Shown piece after piece: positions 36,327 through 46,032 of a DNA stretch of 64,000 nucleotides. The stretch's first letter is position 1, and each line of letters starts with the position of its first letter. The translations under genes and the position numbers were made by a program. The notes beneath the pieces are model-generated. The model was not told where the DNA came from. It was given only the letters and a program-made list of their open reading frames with translations, and made no database searches. The DNA comes from Burkholderia sp. Leaf177 (GTDB taxonomy: Bacteria; Pseudomonadota; Gammaproteobacteria; Burkholderiales; Burkholderiaceae), in contig NZ_LMPF01000001.1 of NCBI RefSeq assembly GCF_001424345.1, positions 327,751-391,750 of the forward strand, read 5' to 3'.

Positions 36327-37700
36327 TCAGATGGTTCTTGAAAAGCGCTGAGACGCGGTTTTTCCAAGATACCGGTCGAAGATCATTGCCACGTTGCGCA
36401 CTAGCATGCGTCCGTCGGCAAGTACGTTGATGCCGCTGCTCGTCACTTCGACCAGCCCGTCCGCGGCGAGCGGCTTTAGCCGTTCCAGTTCGCTTGCGAA
36501 CGCGACTGGAAAGCGGATGCCATAGACCGCCTCGATGGTGTCGAAGCGCAACGAAAATTGACACATCAGTTGAGCGATGACATCGCGGCGCATGCGGTCG
36601 TCGGCGGTGAGACGCACGCCACGCGTAATGGCGAGCTCGTCCCGGTCGATCGCCTCGCCATATCCCGCCATGTCCTTCGCGTTTTGGGCGTAGACGTCGC
36701 CGACCTTGCTTATCGATGAAACCCCGAGGCCGATCAAATCGCAATCCGCCTGCGTGCTGTAACCCTGGAAGTTGCGTTGCAGCGTTCCCGCGCGCTGGGC
36801 GATCGCGAGTTCGTCGGTGGGAAGCGCGAAGTGATCCATCCCGATATACACGTAACCCGCCCCGGTCAGCTTCTCGATAACCCGTTCGAGGATTGCAAGA
36901 CGCACGGCGGGCGAGGGCAGCGCGTTTGCATCGATAAGCCGCTGCATCTTGAAAAGGCTCGGCATATGGGCGTAGCCGAACACGGACAAACGATCCGGCA
37001 GAAGGCCGATGATCGTATCGAGCGTACGGCTGAAACTTTCCACGCTTTGATGCGGCAAGCCGTAGATCAGGTCGACGCTGACGGACTTATAACCTTCCGC
37101 GCGCGCCGCCGACATCACCGTTTCGGTCATCTCGAACGGCTGCACGCGATTGACCGCTTGCTGCACGCGCAAGTCGAAATCCTGCACGCCGAAACTAAGC
37201 CGGTTGAAACCGAGTTCGCGCAACAGATGAATGGTTTCCGCCGACGCTTCGCGGGGATCGATCTCGATGGAATACTCGGCCTGCGCGTCGGGAACCAGCG
37301 TGAACGACTCGCTTGTCGCGACCATCAACTCGATCATTTCCTCGTTCGATAAAAACGTCGGGGTGCCGCCGCCCCAATGCAATTGCGTGATGGGACGAGT
37401 GGTGTCGAAGAGCGCGGCTTGCAAGACAAGTTCACGCTTCAGCCGATCGAGATACGGCCTCGCATGCGCACGGTTTTTCGTCGCAATCTTGTTGCAGCCG
37501 CAATAGAAACAAACTGTGTCGCAGAAGGGAATATGGAAGTACAGCGAAAGATCCGCCGATGCCGCGCCCGGGTCCGCCGCCGCTCGTTTGTAATCGTCGC
37601 GATCAAAGGATTCGGTGAACTGAACGGCGGTCGGATACGACGTGTAGCGCGGCCCGGCCGCGTCGTATTTGGTGAGCAGATCGGGGCGAAAGAGGGACAT
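36327..37700 (-). CDS. hemN: Oxygen-independent coproporphyrinogen III oxidase
   Basis: 457 residues from the ATG at 37700. Radical-SAM cluster C60, C64 and C67 with the extra C69 (YFHIPFCDTVCFYCGCNK), HWGGGTPTFL for SAM binding, and the HemN C-terminal domain. It makes protoporphyrinogen IX precursors without oxygen in haem synthesis. The full N-terminal trip-wire (KYDAAGPRYTSYPTA) marks a true HemN rather than HemW. It is divergent from the ykgJ-like gene with a 124-base gap; I saw no clear FNR box there. Confidence 0.95.
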   Translation of the reverse strand: MSLFRPDLLTKYDAAGPRYTSYPTAVQFTESFDRDDYKRAAADPGAASADLSLYFHIPFCDTVCFYCGCNKIATKNRAHARPYLDRLKRELVLQAALFDTTRPITQLHWGGGTPTFLSNEEMIELMVATSESFTLVPDAQAEYSIEIDPREASAETIHLLRELGFNRLSFGVQDFDLRVQQAVNRVQPFEMTETVMSAARAEGYKSVSVDLIYGLPHQSVESFSRTLDTIIGLLPDRLSVFGYAHMPSLFKMQRLIDANALPSPAVRLAILERVIEKLTGAGYVYIGMDHFALPTDELAIAQRAGTLQRNFQGYSTQADCDLIGLGVSSISKVGDVYAQNAKDMAGYGEAIDRDELAITRGVRLTADDRMRRDVIAQLMCQFSLRFDTIEAVYGIRFPVAFASELERLKPLAADGLVEVTSSGINVLADGRMLVRNVAMIFDRYLGKTASQRFSRTI

Positions 37701-37824
37701 TGCTGACAAGCCGTGGATGGATCGTTCGAGTCTAGCCCACGTATTTCCACGAATCTTGCGTGATAACGCCGCAGCAGCCAGGTGGCACAATGACGGGTTA
37801 CTGGTATTGAAAAAGTCCCCATTC

Positions 37825-38130
37825 ATGGACGTTGTCACCGCTCCGAACCGCTTTGTCCACGCGTGCCGCGAAGCCTGCGGCGCGTGCTGCATCGCGCCGT
37901 CCATTTCGAGTGCGATTCCCGGCATGCCCAATGGCAAGCCGGCGGGCGTTCGCTGCGTGCAGCTGGGCGACGATCTGCGTTGCGCAATCTTCGGCGATCC
38001 GCGCAGGCCGGCTTGCTGCTCGGGCCTTCAGCCATCGGCACCCATGTGCGGGGACACGCGTGACTTCGCGCTTGCTTGGCTCACGCAACTTGAAATCGAT
38101 ACACAACCCGAGCAACCCGAGCGCGTTTGA
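37825..38130 (+). CDS. YkgJ-family cysteine cluster protein
   Basis: 101 residues from the ATG at 37825. The N-terminal CREACGACCIAP plus CVQLGDDLRCAIF and ACCSGLQPSAPMC give the spaced cysteines of the zinc/iron-chelating CxxCxxCC family. Function unknown; metal binding is predicted. The DUF1439 gene follows 39 bases later on the same strand. Confidence 0.85.
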   Translation: MDVVTAPNRFVHACREACGACCIAPSISSAIPGMPNGKPAGVRCVQLGDDLRCAIFGDPRRPACCSGLQPSAPMCGDTRDFALAWLTQLEIDTQPEQPERV

Positions 38131-38169
38131 ACGGTCGAATGCTTTAATCAAGTCACTGGAGAAACACGC

Positions 38170-38769
38170 ATGACTCAAGCCGTTGCGCCGAAGCGGCGCC
38201 GGTTCCTGCTCGCGGCCATTGGCGGCGCGGGCGCTGTGGCGCTGGGAACTCAACTCAATGATCCGGCGCGTGCCGCATCCATCTTTCCGTTCATCCCCGA
38301 TCACTACACGTTCAGCCGCGCCGATGTCCAGGACGCCGTGCAGCGCAAATTTCCGCTGCAACGCACGGCATCGCAGATCTTCGATGTCACGCTCGCCAAT
38401 CCGCTGGTCGGTCTTGCGCCGGACCGCAACCGCGTCACCGTGCGCGTCGACGCGCGTCTCGCGACGCCGTTCATGCCGAATCCGGTGACCGGCGTGTTCA
38501 CGATGTCCAGCCAGCTTGCGTACGACGCGGCCAGCCGTTCGGTCATCCTGATGTCGCCGACAGTCGACGACAGCCAGGTCACCGGCGACGCCGCGCAATA
38601 CAGCCAGCAGATCAACGCGGCCGGCGCGGTCATCGCGACACAGTTTCTGGATCGTTACCCAATCTACACATTCAAGCCCGAACAATTACAGTTTGCCGGA
38701 GTTAATTACGAACCCGGTACAATCACCGTCCTTACAAACGGCATACGCGTGCAGATCGTCGAAAAGTAA
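38170..38769 (+). CDS. DUF1439-domain envelope protein
   Basis: 199 residues. The N-terminus [19 protein letters not shown] is a twin-arginine-like signal; the mature domain ([30 protein letters not shown], later [20 protein letters not shown]) matches the DUF1439/YceB type, small beta proteins thought to bind lipids. It lacks a lipobox, unlike E. coli YceB. It is close behind the ykgJ-like gene. Confidence 0.78.
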   Translation: MTQAVAPKRRRFLLAAIGGAGAVALGTQLNDPARAASIFPFIPDHYTFSRADVQDAVQRKFPLQRTASQIFDVTLANPLVGLAPDRNRVTVRVDARLATPFMPNPVTGVFTMSSQLAYDAASRSVILMSPTVDDSQVTGDAAQYSQQINAAGAVIATQFLDRYPIYTFKPEQLQFAGVNYEPGTITVLTNGIRVQIVEK

Positions 38770-38848
38770 CGTTTTCGATAGATTTCCGCCCGCGGCATGC
38801 CTGAACGACCGGCCGGCAACGGCCGACCAATGCCAAAAGGGCGGAGCG

Positions 38849-39682
38849 ATGGACGGGATTCTGTTTTGCAAGGCGCTGATTCTGGGCGTGGTGGAAGGCT
38901 TGACCGAGTTTTTGCCGGTATCGAGTACGGGGCATTTGATCGTTGCCGGCAGCTTGCTGAACTTTACGAACGCGCAGGCCAAGACGTTCGACGTCGTGAT
39001 CCAGTTCGGCGCGATCTTGGCCATCGTCTGGGAATATCGGCGCAAGATTGGATCGATCGTGGCAGGCCTTCCCACGCAACCCTCGGCGCGCCGGTTCACG
39101 CTGAATGTGATCATCGCGACCATTCCGGCCATCGTGCTCGGGCTTTTGCTCGAAAAGCACATCAAGGCCGTCTTGTTCGCGCCGGTGCCGGTTTCGGTGG
39201 CGCTGATCGTGGGCGGCCTTGTGATCCTTTGGGCGGAGGCGCGCAATCGCGACAGCGTTGTACCGCCACGCGTGACTTCCGTCGATGACCTGAGTTATTC
39301 CGATGCGCTCAAGGTTGGCCTCGCGCAGTGTTTTGCGCTGATTCCGGGCACTTCGCGCTCGGGATCGACGATTATCGGCGGAATGTTGTTCGGGCTCGAG
39401 CGCAAGGTTGCGACCGAGTTCTCGTTCTTCCTGGCGATCCCGATCATTTTCGGCGCTACGATCTACGAGCTTGCAAGGGACTGGAAGTCGCTGACAGTGG
39501 ACTCGCTCGGGCTCTTCCTGGTCGGACTGGTGGCCGCGTTCATCAGCGCGTTCATTTGTATCCGATGGTTGCTGCGTTATGTCGCCACGCACGATTTCAC
39601 GGCTTTCGCGTGGTATCGGATCGGATTCGGATTGCTGATTCTGATTGTTGGTTACAGCGGCGGTTTGAGCTGGGCTGAATAA
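38849..39682 (+). CDS. uppP: Undecaprenyl-diphosphatase
   Basis: 277 residues from the ATG at 38849 (GGAG before it). Motifs of the BacA/UppP family: [16 protein letters not shown] and [17 protein letters not shown], with eight membrane helices. It dephosphorylates undecaprenyl diphosphate so the carrier can be reused for peptidoglycan and other wall polymers; over-expression gives bacitracin resistance. Confidence 0.95.
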   Translation: MDGILFCKALILGVVEGLTEFLPVSSTGHLIVAGSLLNFTNAQAKTFDVVIQFGAILAIVWEYRRKIGSIVAGLPTQPSARRFTLNVIIATIPAIVLGLLLEKHIKAVLFAPVPVSVALIVGGLVILWAEARNRDSVVPPRVTSVDDLSYSDALKVGLAQCFALIPGTSRSGSTIIGGMLFGLERKVATEFSFFLAIPIIFGATIYELARDWKSLTVDSLGLFLVGLVAAFISAFICIRWLLRYVATHDFTAFAWYRIGFGLLILIVGYSGGLSWAE

Positions 39683-39704
39683 GCCTTCGCCGTCAAATGC
39701 ATGC

Positions 39705-39748
39705 AAACAGTCCGGTCCAACGTAAGCTGGACCGGCCTGTTTCGTTTT
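39705..39748. terminator. Terminator between uppP and trmB
   Basis: Stem AAACAG-T-CCGGTCCA (39705-39719) with TGGACCGG-C-CTGTTT (39728-39742), one mismatch, then CGTTTTC on the plus strand. Placed between convergent genes, it may serve both. Confidence 0.78.
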
Positions 39749-39773
39749 CAGCGATGCGTTTGAAATGCGTTGA

Positions 39774-40529
39774 TCAGCGTCGTTTGAACACGAGATCCCA
39801 CACGCCATGCCCGAGCTTCAGACCTCGACGTTCGAATTTCGTCACCGGCCGATAATCCGGGCGCGGAGCGTAACCGGTACTTGATGTGTTTTCAAGCGCC
39901 GTTTCTGCCGATAACACCTCGAGCATCTGTTCAGCGTAGTTCTGCCAGTCGGTCGCCAGATGCAAATATCCGCCCGGCTTCAGCCGCGATATCAGCAACG
40001 CGACGAACGTCGGCTGGATCAGCCGGCGCTTGTGGTGACGCGCCTTGTGCCACGGGTCGGGGAAATAAATGTGAACGCCGTCGAGGCTTTCCGCCGCGAT
40101 CATCTGCTCGAGCACTTCCACGGCGTCGTGCTGGACGATGCGAATGTTTTCCAGCCCTTGTTCGCCGATCAGCTTCAGCAGCGCGCCCACGCCAGGCTCG
40201 TGCACTTCCACGCCGAGAAAATCATCGCTGGGACGTGCCGTGGCGATTTCCGCCGTTGTCGCGCCCATGCCAAAGCCGATTTCCAGCACGCGCGGCGCTT
40301 GCCGGCCGAATGTCGCGTCCCAGTCGAGCGGAACGGGCGCGTACGGCACGACAAAGCGCGGGCCGAAATCATCGAGCGCGCGCCGTTGTCCCGTCGATAC
40401 CCGTCCGGCGCGTGTCACAAAACTGCGGATGCGGCGGTGCGGACGAGCGTCGGACGTCTGCTCGCCTTCGGTGGCGCCGTCGTTGGCCGTATCGGCGTCG
40501 TCGGGGTTTGAGGTGGGATCGTGGATCAT
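39774..40529 (-). CDS. trmB: tRNA (guanine-N7)-methyltransferase
   Basis: 251 residues from the ATG at 40529; a TTG two codons earlier is possible. SAM-binding [16 protein letters not shown], then the TrmB signature [15 protein letters not shown] and the C-terminal [11 protein letters not shown]. It methylates G46 of tRNAs. The first 40 residues are a low-complexity acidic extension, common in Burkholderiaceae TrmB. Confidence 0.94.
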   Translation of the reverse strand: MIHDPTSNPDDADTANDGATEGEQTSDARPHRRIRSFVTRAGRVSTGQRRALDDFGPRFVVPYAPVPLDWDATFGRQAPRVLEIGFGMGATTAEIATARPSDDFLGVEVHEPGVGALLKLIGEQGLENIRIVQHDAVEVLEQMIAAESLDGVHIYFPDPWHKARHHKRRLIQPTFVALLISRLKPGGYLHLATDWQNYAEQMLEVLSAETALENTSSTGYAPRPDYRPVTKFERRGLKLGHGVWDLVFKRR

Positions 40530-40553
40530 CGGCAAGGACGGATTGGGTAGTCG

Positions 40554-40586
40554 AAAATCAAAAAGCCGCCTACAAGGGCGGCTTTT
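40554..40586 (-). terminator. Terminator of tRNA-Gly
   Basis: AAAGCCGCC (about 40562-40570) pairs with GGCGGCTTT (about 40577-40585), followed on the minus strand by TTTGATTTTCG. Confidence 0.85.
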
Positions 40587-40600
40587 CGCAAATCAAAAAC

Positions 40601-40675
40601 TGGAGCGGGCGATGGGAATCGAACCCACGTCTGTAGCTTGGGAAGCTACGGTAATGGCCATTATACGACGCCCGC
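40601..40675 (-). tRNA. tRNA-Gly (anticodon CCC)
   Basis: The minus strand folds as a tRNA: acceptor GCGGGCG/CGCCCGC, anticodon stem-loop GTAGC-TTCCCAA-GCTAC with anticodon CCC, T-arm with GGTTCGATTCC and encoded CCA (40601-40603). It reads GGG codons. Confidence 0.94.
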
Positions 40676-40684
40676 GAGACCGCG

Positions 40685-40714
40685 ATTTTACGCGGATCGG
40701 CCGGGTTCCCGCAA
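40685..40714 (-). promoter_or_regulatory. Promoter of tRNA-Gly
   Basis: Minus strand -35 TTGCGG (40709-40714), 18-base spacer, -10 TAAAAT (40685-40690), 9-10 bases before the tRNA 5' end. Confidence 0.65.
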
Positions 40715-40737
40715 CCTCGGCCGCCTTGTGAACCATT

Positions 40738-41310
40738 TCACACGCCGAATGTGGTCATCGTCACGGCAAGGCGCGTCACGATCATCAGCAACACCTGCAC
40801 GATCACAAACAGCAGGATAGGCGACAAATCGATGCCGCCCATGCGCGGCAGGATCCGCCGCAGCGGTTCCAGAAACGGCGCCGTTAGCTGATAAAGCAGC
40901 GGCATGGCCGGCGATTGCGGATTGAGCCATGACAACAGCGCCATCAGGATCGTCATCCAGATGATCAGGTTGAGCGCCCATTTAATGACCGTGATCACCG
41001 CGACGAGCAACAGCGTGGGCAGCAATACCGGCAATCCTGCCGGATCGACGCCGGCCAGCAGCACCATGAGAATCAGGAACACGAGCGCGGCAATGAACGC
41101 CGCAATGATGCTCGCCAGATCGATGGACTTCGTGGCCGGCAAGATCTTGCGCAACGGCAGCACGAGCCAGTTGGTCGCCTGCATTACGGCGTTCGATACC
41201 GGGTTATAGGGCGGCATGCGGACAAACTGCATCCAGGCGCGCAGCAACAGCGCGGCGCCGAACAGCGTGAATACAGTGTTGAGTACAAAACGGGCGATCT
41301 CGCCGAACAT
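40738..41310 (-). CDS. YggT-family membrane protein
   Basis: 190 residues with two YGGT repeats, each about 80 residues with paired membrane helices and the conserved NPV / NPQSPAMPLLYQLTAPFLEPLRRILP segment. The same motif appears in the first half as NPVSNAVMQATNWLVLPLRKILP. Members are linked with osmotic stress and membrane organisation; function is not settled. Confidence 0.9.
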   Translation of the reverse strand: MFGEIARFVLNTVFTLFGAALLLRAWMQFVRMPPYNPVSNAVMQATNWLVLPLRKILPATKSIDLASIIAAFIAALVFLILMVLLAGVDPAGLPVLLPTLLLVAVITVIKWALNLIIWMTILMALLSWLNPQSPAMPLLYQLTAPFLEPLRRILPRMGGIDLSPILLFVIVQVLLMIVTRLAVTMTTFGV

Positions 41311-41411
41311 CTCAAATCCTTTTCAAGGCAAAAAGCGCGGCACTCGCGGCCGCGCGGGGTGTCACGAGGGCAGTGTAAAAGCGGCGCGAGCGCCGTGTAC
41401 CGGCCGGCTGC

Positions 41412-41732
41412 TTAGCTGCTGGCGCGAATCTCACTGATCTGCACTACCGGCGGATCGCCGTCGGTGTAATTCGGCATGTCGTCCGAGAACGCTTTCATAT
41501 GCGGCGCGACGGCCGCCGTGAAGGCATCGACGGAATCGAACAATAAATGGCCCGCGCCCGCGTACGCAGGCTTCGAACCCTGCGCGCCGCCACCAATGCC
41601 TAGGTCGGCCGACCAGCCTTTCAGCGCCGCGCCCAGCAAGCCGGCGACCCACGGCATATGGTGCGAGCAGTAGTAATCGATGTCGAAGCGCGCATTCTCG
41701 CGATACGGATACAAAAAGCTGACCTTGATCAT
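41412..41732 (-). CDS. EthD-family reductase-like protein
   Basis: 106 residues from the ATG at 41732 (MIKVSFLYPYRENARFDIDYYC); the long upstream in-frame extension is not homologous. It is a ferredoxin-like dimeric alpha/beta-barrel protein of the EthD family (YYCSHHMPWVAGLLGAALKGW). Members take part in degradation of ethers and other compounds or have unknown roles; nothing next to it points to a substrate. Confidence 0.83.
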   Translation of the reverse strand: MIKVSFLYPYRENARFDIDYYCSHHMPWVAGLLGAALKGWSADLGIGGGAQGSKPAYAGAGHLLFDSVDAFTAAVAPHMKAFSDDMPNYTDGDPPVVQISEIRASS

Positions 41733-42136
41733 TGTCTTTCTCGTAGCTGAATGAATTGGCGTCGAGGCGGCCGGATTCCGAGGAGTTCCTGACCAGCGTT
41801 CAACCTGGGCATTCGAACGGCTGTTTTCGCAGCAGTGGCCCGGCGCGCCAGCCGAATCCCCCGGCGGCTTTGCCACATTGGCGCACCGGGCATCACCATA
41901 GCATGGCTTGAGCGCGCCTTGGGACGGTTGCCGCACGCTTGCATGCGCGGCGCGAAAGCAGGCGGTCGGCTGATTCTAGTGCCCATGCGTTCGCCGTCGC
42001 ACCGATGGCGCCATCGAGGCAAGTTAAAACTACAACATGGATATGCCGTGCGAGTGCCGGGATAACGAATGCGTCCCGGGCGATGCCGGAATACCGCGCC
42101 ATGCAAAGGGCACGCTATTTGCTCCAAAGAAATGTA

Positions 42137-42415
42137 ATGACTGAATTGAGCATGGCGCAGTTCGATGTGAGCGCTGGTTCAACAGTGAAATGCGTACTGA
42201 TTTCGAGTATCAATTGTTTGCCAGCGCTGGATTCGCAACGTTCGGGGGTCACCATGAGTATTTTTGCTTATCGGAAACATCTTCGCTTTCTCAGTGAGAC
42301 GCATCGGCGTCAGTGGTGGGATCAACGCAAAAGGCTGACGCCACGCGTTCGGATAAGTGGAGCGTACGTACCGCCCAACGTCACGCGCGAATTCGCGTAT
42401 GTGAAGGTGGGTTGA
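42137..42415 (+). CDS. Doubtful ORF of 92 codons
   Basis: An ORF from an ATG at 42137 (internal ATG at 42254) ending 49 bases before a strong plus-strand terminator. It has no signal peptide or recognised domain; the second half is basic and aromatic (FAYRKHLRFLSETHRRQWW). Codon use is weak and the ribosome binding site poor. The orphan terminator shows that something is transcribed on the plus strand here; an RNA gene is an alternative. Confidence 0.25.
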   Translation: MTELSMAQFDVSAGSTVKCVLISSINCLPALDSQRSGVTMSIFAYRKHLRFLSETHRRQWWDQRKRLTPRVRISGAYVPPNVTREFAYVKVG

Positions 42416-42463
42416 AAGGAGAAAATTCGGCTCACGTTCACGAGTTTTGTTTGCAAGAAAGAT

Positions 42464-42507
42464 AGCCCCGCTCGATGGTTCTCCGTCAGCGGGGCTTTGT
42501 CTTTTTT
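42464..42507 (+). terminator. Orphan rho-independent terminator
   Basis: AGCCCCGCT (42464-42472) pairs with AGCGGGGCT (42488-42496), then TTGTCTTTTTT. No confident plus-strand gene precedes it. Confidence 0.8.
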
Positions 42508-42812
42508 CGCGCTCGACAGTCAATTGTAATTATTAATTTCTTTGGTGACATTTGGAATAACCGTTCGATGCAAGGCATAACTGGCAGCGAATCCGGCAAA
42601 CCCTTAACATCGTTCGCTTCGCGGTTCTGGCTATACCAGTCAACGCACATAGTCACTTGAAAATCGACGAAAAACGGCCACTTCCAAGAACGTGGCAATT
42701 GCAATTTGCAACAAATGCTTAAGGTGGGTTTCAGGGATTTTAGCTACATTGAATGCATATGTCGTTGCGGTATCCCGTCATGTGCACGGGTCCCGCAGCG
42801 GGGAGAAGAAAA
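42508..42812 (+). promoter_or_regulatory. Upstream region of the Gly/Tyr/Pro-rich secreted protein
   Basis: About 300 bases, AT-rich, no gene. It must carry the promoter of the gene at 42813. I could not choose a single -35/-10 pair with confidence. Confidence 0.4.
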
Positions 42813-43121
42813 GTGAAAAAGTTCGTCCCGTTTCTGGTTGCAGCAGCCATCGGCGCAGGCTTCGCGAGCGCTGCCCAAGCTCATGTATCTGTAGGTATCG
42901 GCATTGGGGTGCCGGCTTATCCGGTCTATGCCGCGCCGCCGCCGCCCGTGTATTACGCGCCGCCGCCCGCTCCGGTGTATTACGCTCCGCCCGTGGTTTA
43001 TGCGCCGCCAGCGGTGGTGGTTGGTGGCGGCTACTACGGCCGGCCGTATTGGGGTGGCTATCACGGCGGGTACGGTTACCGCGGCGGTTATCGTGGCGGA
43101 TATGGCGGATGGCGTCATTGA
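42813..43121 (+). CDS. Small secreted Pro/Tyr/Gly-rich protein
   Basis: 102 residues from a GTG at 42813 preceded by GGGGAGAAGAAAA, which decides the start over an ATG 20 codons upstream. Signal peptide MKKFVPFLVAAAIGAGFASAAQA, then the short repeats PVYYAPP / PVVYAPP and a Gly/Tyr/Arg-rich tail (GGYHGGYGYRGGYRGGYGG). Such low-complexity secreted proteins are common in Burkholderiaceae; function unknown, probably surface or periplasmic. A terminator follows. Confidence 0.75.
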   Translation: MKKFVPFLVAAAIGAGFASAAQAHVSVGIGIGVPAYPVYAAPPPPVYYAPPPAPVYYAPPVVYAPPAVVVGGGYYGRPYWGGYHGGYGYRGGYRGGYGGWRH

Positions 43122-43161
43122 TTGCCGGCTTGGCGAATTAGGCCAAACCACTGTTCGATAA

Positions 43162-43206
43162 AAAGCGGCGCAACACGGCTCGACCGGTTACGCCGCTTTG
43201 CTTTTG
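43162..43206 (+). terminator. Terminator after the secreted Gly-rich protein
   Basis: AAAGCGGCG (43162-43170) pairs with CGCCGCTTT (43191-43199), with an inner CGAC/GGTT region, then GCTTTTGT. Confidence 0.72.
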
Positions 43207-43310
43207 TACGGGTTAATCGAGTTAATCGAACGTTAGCCATTCGGTCAGCTTTTCAGAGGCATCGCTATTTTGGGACAATGGCGTTCCTTCCCAACCGCCG
43301 CCCGATCCAG

Positions 43311-44276
43311 ATGCCACTCCTTCCAGCTCCCTCTTATGCCGACGTAACCGATGCCGCCGAGCGCATTGCCGGCGCCGCGCACGGCACGCCTGTGCTGACT
43401 TCGCGTACGGCCGACGCGCTTACCGGCGCCAGCTTGTTCTTCAAGTGCGAAAACTTCCAGCGCATGGGCGCATTCAAGTTTCGCGGCGCATTCAACGCGA
43501 TCTCGCATTTCTCCGATACCCAGCGCAAGGCCGGCGTCCTGACCTACTCGTCGGGCAATCACGCACAGGCGATTGCGTTGTCGGCGCGAATCGCCGGAAT
43601 AAAGGCGACCATCATTATGCCGGAGGACGCGCCCGCCGCAAAAATGGAAGCCACGCGCGGTTATGGCGGCGAGGTGATTACGTACGACCGGTACTCGGAG
43701 GATCGTGAGGCTATTGGCACGAAGATCGCCGAGGAGCGCGGCATGACGCTGATTCCGCCCTACGATCATCCGCACGTGATTGCCGGGCAGGGAACGGTTG
43801 CAAAGGAGCTGATCGAAGAGACAGGGCCGCTGGATTACCTGTTCGTGTGTCTCGGCGGCGGCGGGTTGCTAGCCGGGTGCGCGCTGGCGGCGGCCGAACT
43901 CAGTCCGTCGTGCACGGTGATCGGCGTGGAACCGGAAGCAGGGAACGACGCCCAGCAGTCGCTTGCGCGCGGTGAGATCGTGCATATCGACGTGCCGCGT
44001 ACCATTGCCGATGGCGCCGCGTCCACGCATGTCGGCCACTACAACTTTCCTATCCTGCAGCGCCTCGTGGACCGGGTTGTGACCGTGAGCGACGACCAGC
44101 TTGTCACGACCATGAAGTTCTTTGCCGAGCGCATGAAGATGGTCGTCGAGCCTACCGGTTGCCTCGCGGCTGCGGCGGTTCTTCAGAACGTCGTGCCCGT
44201 GGCTGGCAAGCGCGTTGGCGTGGTGATCAGCGGCGGCAATGTGGACATGGTCCGGTTCGCCGGGTTTATCGGCTGA
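43311..44276 (+). CDS. PLP-dependent ammonia-lyase, probably threo-3-hydroxyaspartate ammonia-lyase
   Basis: 321 residues from the ATG at 43311; an in-frame ATG at 43278 (GGGA before it) is possible. Fold-type II PLP enzyme: K56 in FQRMGAFKFRGA, SSGNHAQAIALSARIAG, and the phosphate loop CLGGGGLLAG. The short length, without a regulatory ACT domain, fits serine racemase/threo-3-hydroxyaspartate ammonia-lyase rather than biosynthetic IlvA. It would convert 3-hydroxyaspartate (or Ser/Thr) to an oxo-acid and ammonia. The LysE exporter lies tail-to-tail. Confidence 0.85.
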   Translation: MPLLPAPSYADVTDAAERIAGAAHGTPVLTSRTADALTGASLFFKCENFQRMGAFKFRGAFNAISHFSDTQRKAGVLTYSSGNHAQAIALSARIAGIKATIIMPEDAPAAKMEATRGYGGEVITYDRYSEDREAIGTKIAEERGMTLIPPYDHPHVIAGQGTVAKELIEETGPLDYLFVCLGGGGLLAGCALAAAELSPSCTVIGVEPEAGNDAQQSLARGEIVHIDVPRTIADGAASTHVGHYNFPILQRLVDRVVTVSDDQLVTTMKFFAERMKMVVEPTGCLAAAAVLQNVVPVAGKRVGVVISGGNVDMVRFAGFIG

Positions 44277-44292
44277 TATGGGATTGGCGGCG

Positions 44293-44967
44293 TCAGACCG
44301 GCGCGCCGCCGTTCAGGATCAGGTCGCGGTATCCATGCACGATCACGCTGTACGAGAAGTAAGCGAACAGCACCGCCGATAAAACGTGGCAAGCGCGCAG
44401 CAACGCCGTTCCCGCGCGCTTGCGGCCATGACTTGCGAGCGTGCAGATAAATACGGTCCACGCAAGGCCGCCGAAGAGGAATCCCGCGAGGAATATCGAT
44501 GCGCTCATTTTGCCGGTAGCGCCGGCTTTCGCGATGAGCGCGCCGCCCACCGCGGCGAACCACAAAATGGCGCTCGGCGATGAAACCGCGAGCAACACGC
44601 CGCGCAGAAAGCTGCGCAGATGCGAGGGTCGCGATGTGGCGACATCGGCTTCGCCTTCGACCGGCGGCGCCGATGCCGGATAAAGCGCCTCGCGCGCCAT
44701 CTTGAAGGTGAGAAACAGCAGCACGATCGAACCGCCGATCCACACGACCCAGCGCACGGCATCGAACTGAAGCAGCGCCGCCATGCCCGCGAGCGCCAGC
44801 GCGGCATAAATCAGGTCGCCGGCGCACGTGCCGAGGCCCAGCATCATGCCGGGTTTGAAACCGTGGGAAAGCGTCAGCGAGATGATCGCGACGTTTGCAA
44901 TACCGATATCCAGACACAACGACAACGAGAGAAAAAATCCATCCGACAACAACGGCAACGCGTGCAT
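44293..44967 (-). CDS. LysE/RhtB-family amino-acid exporter
   Basis: 224 residues, about six membrane helices with the family features SLCLDIGIANVAIISLTLSHGFKPGMMLGLG and SSPSAILWFAAVGGAL. It exports amino acids or similar small metabolites. It lies convergent with the ammonia-lyase and just downstream of asparaginase on the same strand as ubiD-asparaginase, but starts 42 bases before the asparaginase stop region, so co-transcription is possible. Confidence 0.87.
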   Translation of the reverse strand: MHALPLLSDGFFLSLSLCLDIGIANVAIISLTLSHGFKPGMMLGLGTCAGDLIYAALALAGMAALLQFDAVRWVVWIGGSIVLLFLTFKMAREALYPASAPPVEGEADVATSRPSHLRSFLRGVLLAVSSPSAILWFAAVGGALIAKAGATGKMSASIFLAGFLFGGLAWTVFICTLASHGRKRAGTALLRACHVLSAVLFAYFSYSVIVHGYRDLILNGGAPV

Positions 44968-45009
44968 CCAGGCTTGTCCCTTCTTGATTGTTGTTAAGTG
45001 AGGCAGTGA

Positions 45010-46032
45010 TTACACGCGTTCAAGCGGTACGGAGATCTCAAGCCGCCCTGTTTCAATACCCATCGTGTTGCTCATTCGCGGATTGCGATAAGCACCGAGC
45101 TTCTCGCGTTGTGCGCCGGTGCCAATGTCGAGTTGCCTGAGCACGTCCATCACGATTGCGTAAAGTGCTGCGTTGTTGCCGTCCTCCACTTTCACCGCAA
45201 TGCCCAGGGCTTCTCGCGAACCCGATGCGCGCACGCCGATCGCATAACTCGCCTCGGCTCCGACTTTGCCGACGAGTTCGCCATCGAAGGCGCGCATCAG
45301 CGCGGTACAAAAGCGTCGTTCGCCAGCGACGAGTTCCGGATACGTGGTCATCGCGCGATAGATCCGGGCGAGGGCGGCCGAGCGCTGCGAGGTTTGCTCA
45401 CCCGAGCTGGCGTCCGCGATCCTGACGAACAGCCGCGCGAGCCGGTCCAGCGGAAAAGCCGGCGTGGGCAGGTTGCATCCGTCGATGGCCCAATGCACGC
45501 CATCGTCTGGAAGATCGCAAATCTCGGCCATGATCCGCTTGACCTGGACTTGCATAGGATGATCGGGCAAGTGATAGTCCGCGATCGCCGCGCCCAGCGC
45601 CTGCGCGCCCGCCAGCATCCCCGCGTGTTTGCCCGAGCAGTTGCTGCACACGCCCGTTGGCGTGAAGTCGCGTTTGATCCAGTCTTTCCAGACCGCGTCC
45701 GATAACGGCGGATGGCCGCCGCACCGAAGATCGGCTTCGGTTGCGTGCGCCTTGGCGAGCATCGCCTGAACGCGTTCGATGTGCCGCGGCTCGCTGTTAT
45801 GCGATGCGCACATCAGGGCGAGGTCGGCGTCATCGAAACCAAAACGTTCGAGCGCGCCCGTTTCCAGCACGGCCAGCGCTTGCGCGGGTTTCGCGGCGGA
45901 CCGCGCGAGCGTCATACGCAACGGATCGCCGAACGCATATAACAAGCGGCCCTCGGCATTGACCACCGCGACGTGCGCGGCGTGCGTGTTTTCCACCGAT
46001 TCCCCACGATAAACCGTCGCCGCAATGCTCAT
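45010..46032 (-). CDS. Asparaginase II family protein
   Basis: 340 residues from the ATG at 46032 with AGGAGGAA before it. It matches the asparaginase II (PF06089-type) family: [38 protein letters not shown], and [18 protein letters not shown]. Rhizobial members are thermolabile asparaginases. Its ATG overlaps the ubiD TGA (ATGA), so the two are translationally coupled although no functional link is obvious. Confidence 0.87.
   Translation of the reverse strand: MSIAATVYRGESVENTHAAHVAVVNAEGRLLYAFGDPLRMTLARSAAKPAQALAVLETGALERFGFDDADLALMCASHNSEPRHIERVQAMLAKAHATEADLRCGGHPPLSDAVWKDWIKRDFTPTGVCSNCSGKHAGMLAGAQALGAAIADYHLPDHPMQVQVKRIMAEICDLPDDGVHWAIDGCNLPTPAFPLDRLARLFVRIADASSGEQTSQRSAALARIYRAMTTYPELVAGERRFCTALMRAFDGELVGKVGAEASYAIGVRASGSREALGIAVKVEDGNNAALYAIVMDVLRQLDIGTGAQREKLGAYRNPRMSNTMGIETGRLEISVPLERV

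Noticed and set aside
37701..37824. FNR/Anr box between hemN and the ykgJ-like gene
   Set aside because: Only a partial match (TTGCGTGATAA) to the TTGAT-N4-ATCAA consensus; too weak to call.
41729..42127. 132-codon minus-strand ORF upstream of the EthD-like gene
   Set aside because: Basic, Arg/Pro-rich translation with no ribosome binding site or domain; looks like noncoding DNA.
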